DNA of 30,696 bases from Ceratorhiza oryzae-sativae (lineage: Eukaryota; Basidiomycota; Agaricomycetes; Cantharellales; Ceratobasidiaceae). The stretch spans positions 1 through 30,696 of the forward strand of contig JARWMV010000168.1 of the NCBI GenBank assembly GCA_030998015.1, given 5' to 3'. The notes under the pieces are model-generated. The model searched no databases and was not told the DNA's origin. It saw only the letters and a program-made list of their open reading frames with translations. Below, in pieces: positions 16,524-25,544 of this stretch (positions are counted from its first letter, which is position 1; every line of letters starts with the position of its first letter). A program made the position numbers and the translations under genes.

Positions 16524-16734
16524 GACCCGTGCACGCCTGCGAACGCCTTGGCTTGCCAAGGCGGCCCTGGCGTGCGCGCGGCTCGCCGCGAACGCGGCCT
16601 CGTTAACAATGCCCACGGGTCGTTGACCCTCCGCTTTATTACCCCTGCCAAGACGTGCGCTAAAGCGCAGTTCTCTAGGCAGGGCGGCTGAAATCTTGGG
16701 TTACACCTAAGATTTTAGCCGATAGAGCGGGGGC
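16524..16734 (-). repeat. Family C hairpin repeat, short form (A-C pair)
   Basis: Short form with the M hairpin and the ATCTTGGG/CCTAAGAT-type stem; it starts GACCCGTGCACG. Confidence 0.9.
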
Positions 16735-17489
16735 ATTATTTAAGCCAGAATCTCCGCGCGTTCCCTGCTCGGTCATCGAAGATGTCCGGCAGGGACGCAC
16801 TAAACCGATTAGGCTCTCCCAATTTTTCATGGGCTTCGCCGAAGGCCACAGGTCCCTAGACAAATTGGAGTTTGTTTTACCCAATCAATAGAGTATTCAC
16901 TACTAACGCCTGCTGGCGAGAGGGTATGAAAACATATAGATAGTAGAACACATATTTATTAACAAAAATTTATTTAATTTATAAAATATGTGGTTATAAA
17001 ATTGGAGTGCGTTACTCGAAATTAATATTTCGAGGCGCGCATTTCAATCCATTTTACCTACCGTGCCGTCTTTGGGGGGCACGGGTGATAGATTTTTAAA
17101 CGCTCAATTATGGTTTTTCTTCTTTTATTAGGATCAGGGAAATTATATTTCTTGGCACCCTATTGGTACAGTCCTCTAGGACTGGAGACCCTGGTAAACC
17201 CCTCAAACAGGAATCTGTTAGGGTCATGAGCTTCTTCTCTTCCCTTACAGGGAAGAGGTGGAACCTATAAGACCCTTTAACCAGCCCTTAGCGCACAAAG
17301 GGGTCCATTTGGTGGTGATTCCACCTCCAAGCGCAGGATAAATCTTAACCTGGTTAAAGGGATATATAAACAAAAAAAAAAAACAAAAATGTCATTTTGA
17401 AACGATCAAATATGACCCGTCTTCGACTGGATCAGCGCAGAGCGCTGGCCCGGCTGAAATAGCTCATAAACATCCTCTTCCCTTACAGG
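16735..17489. other. Repeat-rich intergenic region, no gene
   Basis: Contains a GTCCCTGC/GCAGGGAC hairpin unit (about 16758-16805, again at 25687-25735). It also holds the second copy of the paired stem segment (about 16940-17110) and C-rich strings resembling TCTTCCCTTACAGGGAAGAG. ORFs crossing it are not conserved and follow repeats. Confidence 0.5.
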
Positions 17490-17587
17490 CCCCCGCTAAT
17501 CGATGTAGATTTGCCTTCGCAAATCATCGATTAGTGGGAGCCCTCCGCGCTTAGGCCGCCCTGCGGGCGATCAAAGAGCGCGGAGGG
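17490..17587 (-). repeat. Family B hairpin lacking the M unit, copy 7
   Basis: The CTAATCGAT/ATCGATTAG stem closes directly on GTAGATTTGCC...GGCAAATC without the M hairpin, so this is an unoccupied form of B. It is inserted in a TCTTCCCTTACAGG/GGAAGAGG sequence also seen uninterrupted near 17252. Confidence 0.88.
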
Positions 17588-17627
17588 GAAGAGGTGGAAC
17601 CTATGAGTACTGCAGCACTCCTTTTCG

Positions 17628-17740
17628 TCAGCCCGCGGCAGTAAGGACTTTGATTCCGAGGTAGCCTGGAACCTCGGGGGTCCAGGCTACCTCGCAATAC
17701 CCCGCCTCCTGGATCTCTAGAGATCCAGGGAGCGGAGCTT
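17628..17740 (+). repeat. Repeat H, copy 1
   Basis: GAGGTAGCCTGG/CCAGGCTACCTC hairpin followed by CTGGATCTCTAGAGATCCAG. About 105 bp are shared almost exactly with 26072-26178. Confidence 0.85.
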
Positions 17741-17836
17741 AAATTGTTGCACGTACGTGCAACAACTTCACGCTTGTAGAGGAGACGTCTGTGTGCGGCT
17801 TAAGCCGTACACAGACGGATCCGAAGCTTGAGTTAA
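17741..17836 (+). repeat. Repeat G double hairpin, copy 1
   Basis: A perfect palindrome centred on GCACGTACGTGC, then a GTCTGTGTGCGGC/GCCGTACACAGAC hairpin. Other copies lie at 21181, 25441 and (inverted) 25818, with a short form at 20325. Confidence 0.88.
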
Positions 17837-17867
17837 ATCATGCAAGCATGATTATTTCCTCAAGCTG

Positions 17868-17910
17868 GCCGCGGATCCGCCGATTACGATCGTGCTAGCA
17901 CGATCCTTCG
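17868..17910 (+). repeat. Hairpin GCGGATCC-ATCGTGCTAGCACGAT, copy 1
   Basis: Hairpin with a perfect GATCGTGCTAGCACGATC palindrome, found again at 26198-26236 and inverted at 27396-27442. Confidence 0.8.
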
Positions 17911-17978
17911 GGGCAGCTGCTGTAGGCATGGGCCGTAGGTCCCTACACAAATTAGGGTATGTTTGTTTGTTAATTTAG

Positions 17979-18049
17979 TAAGCTCAAGAAGAATCGAACT
18001 TCTACATATTCCTCATCAAGAAATCATTCTACCGTTAAATTATGAGCTT
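17979..18049 (-). tRNA. trnI(gau): tRNA-Ile (anticodon GAU)
   Basis: 71 nt with a perfect 7-bp acceptor stem (AAGCTCA/TGAGCTT) and discriminator A. It has a 4-bp D stem, anticodon stem ATTTC/GGAAT with loop TTGATGA (anticodon GAT), a 4-nt variable region and T stem AGAAG/CTTCT with loop TTCGATT. All arms fold in standard cloverleaf form. It decodes AUU and AUC. Confidence 0.93.
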
Positions 18050-18065
18050 TGATTTATTCTCTCTC

Positions 18066-18180
18066 TTCCCTTTCAGCATCTACCCCCCAAACAATGCAGC
18101 GCAAGCTGCATATGTTGGTAATGGCCCCCCCCCAATACGTTTGTGACGCATTGGGAGGCCATTGCCTTATTGGGGGTCAC
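18066..18180 (+). repeat. Family D-type composite
   Basis: CCCCCCAAAC...GCAGCGCAAGCTGC hairpin joined to a CCCAATACG/CGCATTGGG hairpin and GGGGGTCA. It is close to the parts of composite X. Confidence 0.75.
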
Positions 18181-18241
18181 CTGTCATGATCTAAGATCAT
18201 AAGCGCAAATCGGGGGTCAAGAATCGGTGCTTTGCGAAGGC

Positions 18242-18463
18242 CCGCGCGCGTTAGTTGCTGGTGGGACTTGTCCCACCAACCAACGTGAGCAATCGCAACC
18301 GTTTGCGATTGCTAGTGCGCGGCATAATATCGATATTTAGCCGCCGGCTGAAAATGACGAACGGTCGTCATTTTCTACGAGGGAATCTTTATGGGAGGTA
18401 GCCTGGACCATGAGACTCATGGTCAAGGCTACCTCATCTGAGGATTCCCTCTAACGCCGGCGG
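18242..18463 (+). repeat. Family A element with nested N hairpin, copy 15
   Basis: Full A carrying the N hairpin (GGAGGTAGCC...GGCTACCTCA) in its terminal loop. Confidence 0.92.
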
Positions 18464-18900
18464 GCGACGATTCTGTGGGGTTTTATCCAATTCCCTGAGG
18501 ACCCAGTAGCCCGAGCAGGATGCCTTCGGTCGAAATCGAAGGCGAGATCAGATTTTCTACCGCATGGTGGAGTATCCTTCCTGGCCTTTGCCGGGAGCCA
18601 GCGAAAAACGCGAAAATTAAAAAGGGCTTACCGCGCAAAGGGGACCTTTTCCTCCTTGGCCTCAGTAGAGACCAAGAGGAAGCGCACCTTCGGCTAGATC
18701 ACTCTTTGAGTGATTCAGACGAGGGTTCAATTAAGGCCGTAAGTCCATAAATAAATTTTAGGAATTAAATAAAAAAAAAACAGAAAGGGACTATAAGGCC
18801 GGTTCTGGCCTGATCTTGCCGGCCAGGCCTGATAGCTATCTCTGTAAATCTTAGGTATACTCTAGGATTTATGCTCGGGCCAGCGCTCTGCGCTGATCCA
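18464..18900. other. GC-rich intergenic stretch, no gene supported
   Basis: A + strand frame of 76 codons (18520-18750) has no recognisable similarity. Part of it (GGCCTTTGCCGGGAGCCAGC, followed by GAAAAACGC) is repeated with changes at 27205-27240, so it is repeat sequence. Confidence 0.5.
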
Positions 18901-19300
18901 GCCGAGGACCGTTTGTATTCAGGTTCTAATGTTTCTATAAAGTGATTTTCCCGTGAAAGTAAATTAACTTTATCAACAAATTCCAATATAGCTAAGGCAA
19001 AGTTGCCTATCCCGTACTTAAGAATAGCTCTAACTCCGCCGGCGTTAGAGGGAATCCTAAAGATTCCCTCGTAGAAAATGACGACCGTTCGTCATTTTCA
19101 GCCGGCGGCTAAATATCGATATTATGCCGCGCACTAGCAATCGCAAACGGTTGCGATTGCTCACGTTGGTTGGTGGGACAAGTCCCACCAGCAACTAACG
19201 CGCGCGGGTATTAGTTCTTGATTTGTAATAAGAATCTTGGAAATAATCATTAACCCGGTTTCCCAAGTCAACAGCACTTCCTTCTCTCTCTTCCCTTTCA
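18901..19300 (-). pseudogene. Partial second GIY-YIG endonuclease copy
   Basis: Reads GSAVDLGNRVNDYFQDSYYK...RTNT, then after a family A repeat VRAILKYGIGNFALAILEFVD...LSRENHFIETLEPEYK. This corresponds to the middle of the GIY-YIG HEG in atp9, starting inside the catalytic domain (after the FYIG motif) and ending before the NUMOD region. Both ends are set by repeats. It lacks the catalytic N-terminus, so it is a fragment. It shows uninterrupted sequence at two places where the atp9 copy is interrupted (C at 20618 and the G hairpin at 20325). Confidence 0.87.
19036..19207 (-). repeat. Family A palindromic element, copy 16
   Basis: Full-length copy at the same position relative to the GIY-YIG sequence as copy 17 (20421). 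The insertion therefore predates the duplication, or the site was copied with it. Confidence 0.92.
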
Positions 19301-19312
19301 GCTTCAGCTGAC

Positions 19313-19501
19313 CCCCAAACATATGCAGCTACGCTGCATTGTTTGGGGGGCAGCAGCCCCCCAATAATGCAATGACCTCCCAATGCGTTACCAAGCCTGT
19401 AAGGCACGCCCTACGGGCCAACGTATTGGGAGGGCCATTACCCCTCGGGTCAACAGCATGTATTTATATATAAATACAATGCTGGTTGACCCTAAGCGGG
19501 G
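19313..19501 (-). repeat. Chain of D and C fragments at the atp9 3' end
   Basis: A D hairpin (GACCCCCAAACAT...GTTTGGGGGG), a CTCCCAATGCG/CGTATTGGGAG hairpin with a GCCTTAC/CCCTACGGGC insert, and the TTATATATAA part of family C. It ends CCCCCGCTTAGGG on the - strand, directly after the atp9 coding end. Confidence 0.85.
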
Positions 19502-19504
19502 GTA

Positions 19505-19543
19505 TGAATATAGCAATAGGAATGCAATCATAAGCGCGAATAG
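19505..19543 (-). CDS. atp9: ATP synthase subunit 9, exon 2
   Basis: Encodes LFALMIAFLLLYS, the second half of the C-terminal helix of the c-ring subunit, joining exon 1 at ...SEATG. It lies 35 bp after the GIY-YIG HEG stop. The expected stop would follow S, but after TCATA the sequence is family C (CCCCCGC...). The frame then runs TAC-CCC-CGC... for about 38 more codons through repeat sequence to TAA after ...RALQAW. The CATA is the usual family C target, so the insertion fell on the stop codon. Confidence 0.9.
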
Positions 19544-20032
19544 ACAAAAATTGGGCAAATAGAAGTAAAAAGAATAACTAAGACCGTTTTACAGTTATAA
19601 CATATCTGCCTTTATATGGTTTGGGGTTTTCCCTTTTTTCTCTTCTAATTAAAGTAGTGAAACTTGCTCCAATATTTCGCGCGGCTTCTCTTATAGATGG
19701 GTACTCTGTTGTAAGATTATTTTCCAAGTCAAGTACTTCAACACCAAATCCTGTGTTATTAGGTTTAGGTATTGCGAGGTACCCCGGACCCCCGAGGTTC
19801 CGGGGTACCTCGGAATCAGGCTCCCGATTTTTTGCAGCTTCACTCAATTTTGCTCTTGTTTCTGGAGAGACTATTTTACCGAACATTGGGTTATTAATAC
19901 CCATTCGGCTCTCACTCATTGCTTTACGAACTTCCAATGAATGGCTTCTTCCAAGAGCTGATTTAACTATTTTAGCGATACTTTCAGGGGCATGTTTGTA
20001 ACCTAACGAGTTACCTGCATTTTGAAGAATAT

Positions 20033-20243
20033 GACCCGTGCACGCCTGCGAACGCCTTGGCTTGCCAAGGCGGCCCTGGCGTGCGCGCGGCTCGCCGCGA
20101 ACGCGGCCTCGTTAACAATGCCCACGGGTCGTTGACCCTCCGCTTTATTACCCCTGCCAAGACGTGCGCTAAAGCGCAGTTCTCTAGGCAGGGCGGCTGA
20201 AATCTTGGGTTACACCTAAGATTTTAGCCGATAGAGCGGGGGC
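20033..20243 (-). repeat. Family C hairpin repeat, short form
   Basis: Same form as 16524-16734, including the M hairpin. It lies in the atp9 intron HEG between ...MNPEYN and ILQNAGNSLG. Confidence 0.9.
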
Positions 20244-20324
20244 ATTATACTCAGGATTCATTGTTTTGATAAAGTGATCTTCTCGAGGTAGTAAATCTTC
20301 TTCATCCACAAATTCAAGTCCTCT

Positions 20325-20374
20325 AGCTGAAATTGTTGCACGTACGTGCAACAACTTCACGCTTGAGGCGGAAC
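20325..20374 (+). repeat. Repeat G, short form
   Basis: Only the GCACGTACGTGC-centred palindrome, flanked by CTGAAA and CTTCACGCTTGAGGCGGAACT. It splits ...NFALA from LEFVD; the paralogue at 18980 is uninterrupted there. Confidence 0.87.
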
Positions 20375-20420
20375 TGCTAAGGCAAAATTACCTATACCGT
20401 ATTTAAGTATAGATCTAACT

Positions 20421-20592
20421 CCGCCGGCGTTAGAGGGAATCCTAAAGATTCCCTCGTAGAAAATGACGACCGTTCGTCATTTTCAGCCGGCGGCTAAATA
20501 TCGATATTATGCCGCGCACTAGCAATCGCAAACGGTTGCGATTGCTCACGTTGGTTGGTGGGACAAGTCCCACCAGCAACTAACGCGCGCGG
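20421..20592 (-). repeat. Family A palindromic element, copy 17
   Basis: Full-length copy in the GIY-YIG HEG, at the site shared with copy 16. Confidence 0.92.
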
Positions 20593-20617
20593 GTATTAGA
20601 TTTGGATTTACAGTATG

Positions 20618-20864
20618 ACCCGTGCACGCCTGCGAACGCCTTGGCTTAAGCCAAGCAAGCTTGGCTCATATTGACCTTAAGGTCAATGTAAGCCAAGGCG
20701 GCCCTGGCGTGCGCGCGGCGTCTGATTCCGAGGTACCCTGGAACTTAAAGTTCCAGGGTACCTCGCAATACCTCGCCGCGAACGCGGCCTCGATATCCAT
20801 TACCCCTCGGGTCAACAGCATGTATTTATATATAAATACAATGCTGGTTGACCCTAAGCGGGGG
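20618..20864 (-). repeat. Family C hairpin repeat, long form, TATG duplication
   Basis: TATG flanks it at 20614-20617 and 20865-20868. The paralogous GIY-YIG fragment at about 19230-19250 reads through the site without the element, giving an empty-site comparison. Confidence 0.95.
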
Positions 20865-21004
20865 TATGAATCTTGGAAATAATCATTAACTCGATTTCCC
20901 AAATCAACAGCACTTCCTATGTAAAATTTACCATTTAAAAGATTTATCCAACAATATATTCCAGATTTACCTCTTAGTTGTTTAGACATTTACTCTAGGG
21001 CAGC

Positions 21005-21176
21005 CCGCCGGCGTTAGAGGGAATCCTAAAGATTCCCTCGTAGAAAATGACGACCGTTCGTCATTTTCAGCCGGCGGCTAAATATCGATATTATGCCGCG
21101 CACTAGCAATCGCAAACGGTTGCGATTGCTCACGTTGGTTGGTGGGACAAGTCCCACCAGCAACTAACGCGCGCGG
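21005..21176 (-). repeat. Family A palindromic element, copy 18
   Basis: Full-length copy adjacent to a G double hairpin, together separating the HEG N-terminal segment from its catalytic domain. Confidence 0.92.
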
Positions 21177-21180
21177 GCTG

Positions 21181-21283
21181 GCTGAAATTGTTGCACGTAC
21201 GTGCAACAACTTCACGCTTGTAGAGGAGACGTCTGTGTGCGGCTTAAGCCGTACACAGACGGATCCGAAGCTTGAGTTAAACA
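21181..21283 (+). repeat. Repeat G double hairpin, copy
   Basis: Near-identical to 17741-17836, including the CTTGAGTTAAA end. Confidence 0.88.
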
Positions 21284-21553
21284 CTTCGCGCACTTAAAAC
21301 ATCAGTAAACAATTTAGGGGCCTCAGTAATAAAAGTCGGCAATGCTAAATTTAAATTGGGATTATCTACATTTGGGTTAACAGATGTTGAATAATTCTTA
21401 TTTGAAACCAATAAATCTATTAGATTGACCCTTGGGAGGGGTTTAGTCAATAGGTTATAATTTTTCATGGTTGTTATGAATATAGCAATAAGAAAGCTAT
21501 CATAAGCGCGAATAGCAGTTTTAAGTTCGAAATTTTACTGTGGGGCAGCATGT

Positions 21554-21725
21554 CCGCCGGCGTTAGAGGGAATCCTAAAGATTCCCTCGTAGAAAATGAC
21601 GACCGTTCGTCATTTTCAGCCGGCGGCTAAATATCGATATTATGCCGCGCACTAGCAATCGCAAACGGTTGCGATTGCTCACGTTGGTTGGTGGGACAAG
21701 TCCCACCAGCAACTAACGCGCGCGG
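21554..21725 (-). repeat. Family A palindromic element, copy 19
   Basis: Full-length copy in the atp9 intron. The GGCAGCATGT left flank is shared with copy 24 (28500). Confidence 0.92.
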
Positions 21726-22428
<703 letters not shown>

Positions 22429-22934
22429 TCAATAAGGTTCTTAAACTAACGTCTAAATTTTGTTTTTTTTTCATACATAATATGATCCTATTAAAGACCT
22501 ATTTTGTACAACATCATGCTTGGCATTCTATCTTTCAATAACTCTGGTAAAACAGGTAAAGATTTAGATAAAATTCTGACTACCTTTCCGTCTCCATGTT
22601 TATGGATAGAACATACTAAGTTGAAATTATCTTCAAGAGCTCGAACTAAAAGTTGAACTTCCCTCAAAGTAAAGCAATTTGTAGCTAATGTTACTCGTCT
22701 ACTTTTATTGCAAAAACTTCCATCATCGCAGATCAGATAACATAACCCCAATGGAGTCAATAATTCACCTATGTTATTAGGAATAATTTTTATTCCAGTT
22801 GGAGAGTAAAAAGGTTCACAGAATTCTCTTATGCATGGCAAGGAGTATGTAGTAAATTTTATTGTTTCATACACATTCCCAGTGTTTTTGTGTTGTAGGG
22901 AAATTTCATTTTTGGGGACTTGAGGACAATAGGC

Positions 22935-23106
22935 CCGCGCGCGTTAGTTGCTGGTGGGACTTGTCCCACCAACCAACGTGAGCAATCGCAACCGTTTGCG
23001 ATTGCTAGTGCGCGGCATAATATCGATATTTAGCCGCCGGCTGAAAATGACGAACGGTCGTCATTTTCTACGAGGGAATCTTTAGGATTCCCTCTAACGC
23101 CGGCGG
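22935..23106 (+). repeat. Family A palindromic element, copy 20
   Basis: Full-length copy within the LAGLIDADG_2 gene. Confidence 0.92.
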
Positions 23107-23125
23107 AAGTCATACAAATGATAAC

Positions 23126-23255
23126 CAAAAACACCCCCAAACATGTGCAGCTACGCTGCATTGTTTGGGGGTGGTTTTGGCCAAGCCTGTAAGGCCCAAA
23201 ACCACCGTAAAGGTGTTTTTGGAAACACCTTTAGGTGGTTTTGGGCCCTACGGGC
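23126..23255 (+). repeat. Family D composite with a second nested hairpin
   Basis: The CCAAAAACACCCCC form of D plus AAAACCACCGTAAAGGTGTTTT/AAACACCTTTAGGTGGTTTT and a CCTGTAAGGCC...GGGCCCTACGGG arm: at least three nested stems. Confidence 0.85.
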
Positions 23256-23592
23256 AGATAGGCTTTATGACAAATTCCTTGTTTAAACCGGAATCTAGTA
23301 TTGTTACCTCGCTTATTAGCCCATAAATCTCCTAAAATCAATCCAACTAAGATTTGCTGCAATTCATCAGGAATTGTGAATTGGTTTTGCTGCTCTCTAG
23401 TAAACCGTTTGACTTTAGGTTTATCTTCATCTGATGGAGCTATTAAACTACTAGAAGAAAATAAATAAAAAATGCTGTAGCACAAAAAGATAATGAAAGT
23501 GGCAAACTTGTCACTATCTCTTTTATGAAATTAGTTAAATAAGGTAAACCTATAGAATTTTCTAGGCTATATCTTAGTATGCCTGATGTTTT

Positions 23593-23611
23593 TCCGATAT
23601 ATTTAGCAGCT
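23593..23611 (-). other. atp9-like 19-nt fragment
   Basis: 18 of 19 bases match the atp9 start region that encodes AAKYIG. It is followed by an unrelated open frame (KTSGILRYSLENS...). It is either an exon fragment carried by an intron module or a chance match. Confidence 0.45.
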
Positions 23612-23613
23612 GC

Positions 23614-23785
23614 CCGCGCGCGTTAGTTGCTGGTGGGACTTGTCCCACCAACCAACGTGAGCAATCGCAACCGTTTGCGATTGCTAGTGCGCGGCATAAT
23701 ATCGATATTTAGCCGCCGGCTGAAAATGACGAACGGTCGTCATTTTCTACGAGGGAATCTTTAGGATTCCCTCTAACGCCGGCGG
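23614..23785 (+). repeat. Family A palindromic element, copy 21
   Basis: Full-length copy directly next to the atp9-like fragment. Confidence 0.92.
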
Positions 23786-23867
23786 AGTATTTATTAGAGA
23801 TCCGAAACTAACGGCTGTGTTTTTTTGTTTTTAAAATAGGTACTTTTAGAAACCTATTTCCAACTCT

Positions 23868-23956
23868 CTGATCGCGCCTTTAGGCGCGGCCTAAGCGCTG
23901 AGGACTCCTAAATTGGGGGGTGATTTGCGCAGGCAAATCTACACCCCCAATTTGGG
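23868..23956 (+). repeat. Family F (B-related) composite hairpin, copy 1
   Basis: CTGATCGCGCC/GGCGCGGCC with TTTAGG loop, then AAATTGGGGG...CCCCCAATTT around GATTTGC/GCAAATC. The layout is as in B with different arms; the second copy is at 24783. Confidence 0.85.
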
Positions 23957-24055
23957 GTTATATTGCATCATGCTAGGCATTTGAAATTTTAATAGTTCTT
24001 GTAACATGGCTGTTGATTTACCTGAAATTTTAATTACATGACCATTTCCATGTTT
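23957..24055 (-). pseudogene. LAGLIDADG_2 C-terminal remnant
   Basis: KHGNGHVIKISGKSTAMLQE...FQMPSMMQYN, the last 30 or so residues of an endonuclease like that at 22491. It is cut by family A upstream and family F downstream; no other part is found nearby. Confidence 0.75.
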
Positions 24056-24227
24056 CCGCGCGCGTTAGTTGCTGGTGGGACTTGTCCCACCAACCAACGT
24101 GAGCAATCGCAACCGTTTGCGATTGCTAGTGCGCGGCATAATATCGATATTTAGCCGCCGGCTGAAAATGACGAACGGTCGTCATTTTCTACGAGGGAAT
24201 CTTTAGGATTCCCTCTAACGCCGGCGG
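24056..24227 (+). repeat. Family A palindromic element, copy 22 (A-C pair)
   Basis: Full-length copy fused at its right end to a family C element. Confidence 0.92.
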
Positions 24228-24475
24228 GACCCGTGCACGCCTGCGAACGCCTTGGCTTAAGCCAAGCAAGCTTGGCTCATATTGACCTTAAGGTCAATAA
24301 TCAAGCCAAGGCGGCCCTGGCGTGCGCGCGGCGTCTGATTCCGAGGTACCCTGGAACTTAAAGTTCCAGGGTACCTCGCAATACCTCGCCGCGAACGCGG
24401 CCTCGATAACCATACCCACGGGTCAACAGCATGTATTTATATATAAATACAATGCTGGTTGACCCTAAGCGGGGG
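24228..24475 (-). repeat. Family C hairpin repeat, long form (A-C pair)
   Basis: Long form followed by TATG, the usual target. The left flank is the A element rather than host sequence. Confidence 0.9.
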
Positions 24476-24579
24476 TATGATAAGTCCCCTGCCGCCCACG
24501 GCCGCTTTACCGATCTACCGGCAAAAAGTCCTAGGTATAATTAATTGTACCTAGGCTTTTTGCAGGGGAGGTATTATCA

Positions 24580-24776
24580 ACACCTAAATTAGCATCTGGA
24601 GAGATTTCGATGCTTTGACTCGTTAAAGTCCCATAAAATAGATGACTAAGAATAACTATATCACGCTTGAGGCGGAGCTGCGATCGTAGGCGGGCACGGG
24701 TCAGATCCTATTGACTGAATATAAACCACACCTGAGAAAAGTGCAGCGATATAAAGTAGAACATTAGTTTCCATTC
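24580..24776 (-). CDS. Unidentified short ORF, interrupted by a hairpin
   Basis: METNVLLYIAALFSGVVYIQ followed by SIGSD, then a GC-rich insert (about 24663-24706), then DIVILSHLFYGTLTSQSIEI.... It has one hydrophobic N-terminal segment. I do not recognise it; it could be the start of a small membrane protein or unrelated intergenic sequence. Confidence 0.35.
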
Positions 24777-24782
24777 TCCAAC

Positions 24783-24876
24783 GCTCTCTGATCGCGCCTT
24801 TAGGCGCGGCCTAAGCGCTGAAGACTCATAAATTGGGGGTGATTTGCGCAGGCAAATCTACACCCCCAATTTGGGG
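24783..24876 (+). repeat. Family F composite hairpin, copy 2
   Basis: Near-identical to 23868-23956. Confidence 0.85.
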
Positions 24877-24933
24877 TAATAAAAAAAGGAAATATTCGAA
24901 GAGAAGGTAGCACAATGGCCAAAATAAAAATAA

Positions 24934-25059
24934 GACCCGTTCTCGCCTGGATCAGCGCAGGGCGCTGGCCCGGGCGTCTGATTCCGACGGAATCAGACGC
25001 CGCGCGCACGCCAGGGCCGCCTTGGCTTAAGCCAGGGCGTTCGCAGGCGTGCTCGGGTC
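24934..25059 (+). repeat. Family C hairpin, variant
   Basis: Starts GACCCGTTCTCGCCTGGATC, contains CGTCTGATTCCGACGGAATC, and ends GTGCTCGGGTCA. It is a diverged C with its GAGGTACC stem missing. Confidence 0.8.
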
Positions 25060-25112
25060 AAAAAGCATTATAACCTACTAGAGGGTAGCTGTAGCGGCCA
25101 ACGGAAGAGCTA

Positions 25113-25196
25113 CGGACATGGTGAGATTCGAACTCACGACTCTTTTGGAGTAATCGTTTTCAAGACGACCGTATTCAACCACTCTACCACATGTCC
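25113..25196 (-). tRNA. trnS(uga): tRNA-Ser (anticodon UGA)
   Basis: 84 nt, class II. The acceptor is GGACATG/CATGTCC with discriminator G; the anticodon stem GTCGT/ACGAT has loop CTTGAAA (anticodon TGA). It has a long variable arm ACTC-CAAAA-GAGT and a T arm GTGAG/CTCAC with loop TTCGAAT. It decodes UCN codons. Confidence 0.95.
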
Positions 25197-25440
25197 TATT
25201 TTCTTTTTAACCCCCCTCTGCAGAGCGCAAAGGGGACCATTTGCGCGGTAGGCTGAATAGCCTTGTTGTTTCTCTTACCTTTCAGCATCTACCCCCCAAA
25301 CAATGCAGCGCAAGCTGCATATGTTTGGGGGTCACCTGCGTCTGTGGTCGTGTTCCAGGAACACGGCCGCAGACGGGAAGAGGTAAAACAAAAACAACCT
25401 CTGCCGAGGGCCCTAATCAACGGAAGATGACGTGTCCTCT

Positions 25441-25544
25441 AGCTGAAATTGTTGCACGTACGTGCAACAACTTCACGCTTGTAGAGGAGACGTCTGTGTG
25501 CGGCTTAAGCCGTACACAGACGGATCCGTCGCTTGAGGCGGAAC
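25441..25544 (+). repeat. Repeat G double hairpin, copy
   Basis: As at 17741, with the CGCTTGAGGCGGAACT end of the short form. Confidence 0.87.

Larger units (their letters stand above)
19578..21468 (-). pseudogene. GIY-YIG homing endonuclease with NUMOD domains in the atp9 intron, split by repeats
   Basis: N-terminal segment 21277-21468. Catalytic segment GKSGIYCWINLLNGKFYIGS...DLGNRVNDYF (20869-20989) with the GIY and YIG motifs. Then VRSILKYGIGNFALA (20376-20420), LEFVDEEDLLPREDHFI (20249-20324), LGYKHAPESIAKIVKSALGR and GINNPMFGKIVSPETRAKLS (19827-20032, NUMOD3-like), and a C-terminal FGVEVLDLENNLTTEYPSI...YKGRYVITVKRS with a TAG stop (NUMOD1-like). Inserts: G and A between 21005 and 21283, C at 20618, A at 20421, G at 20325, C at 20033, and a GAGGTACC hairpin near 19769-19826. 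Removing C at 20618 with one TATG restores NDYFQDSYCKSKSNT. Confidence 0.9.
22491..23485 (-). pseudogene. LAGLIDADG_2 endonuclease upstream of atp9, split by A and D repeats
   Basis: Segments: LQQILVGLILGDLWANKRGN and RFRFKQGICHKAYL (23256-23400); YHLYDL (23107-23125); YCPQVPKNEI...ETIKFTTYSLPC, IGELLTPLGLCYLICDDGSF, and a C-terminus ...LPELLKDRMPSMMLYKIGL with TAA (22491-22930). Family A (22935) and a D composite (23126) lie between. TATC occurs on both sides of the D composite on the - strand and could be its duplication. It sits between an atp9-like fragment (23593) and atp9 itself; its host intron is unclear. Confidence 0.87.

Noticed and set aside
18464..18760. rRNA fragment
   Set aside because: It is GC-rich, but none of the universal rRNA landmarks were found, and part of it is a dispersed repeat shared with 27205.
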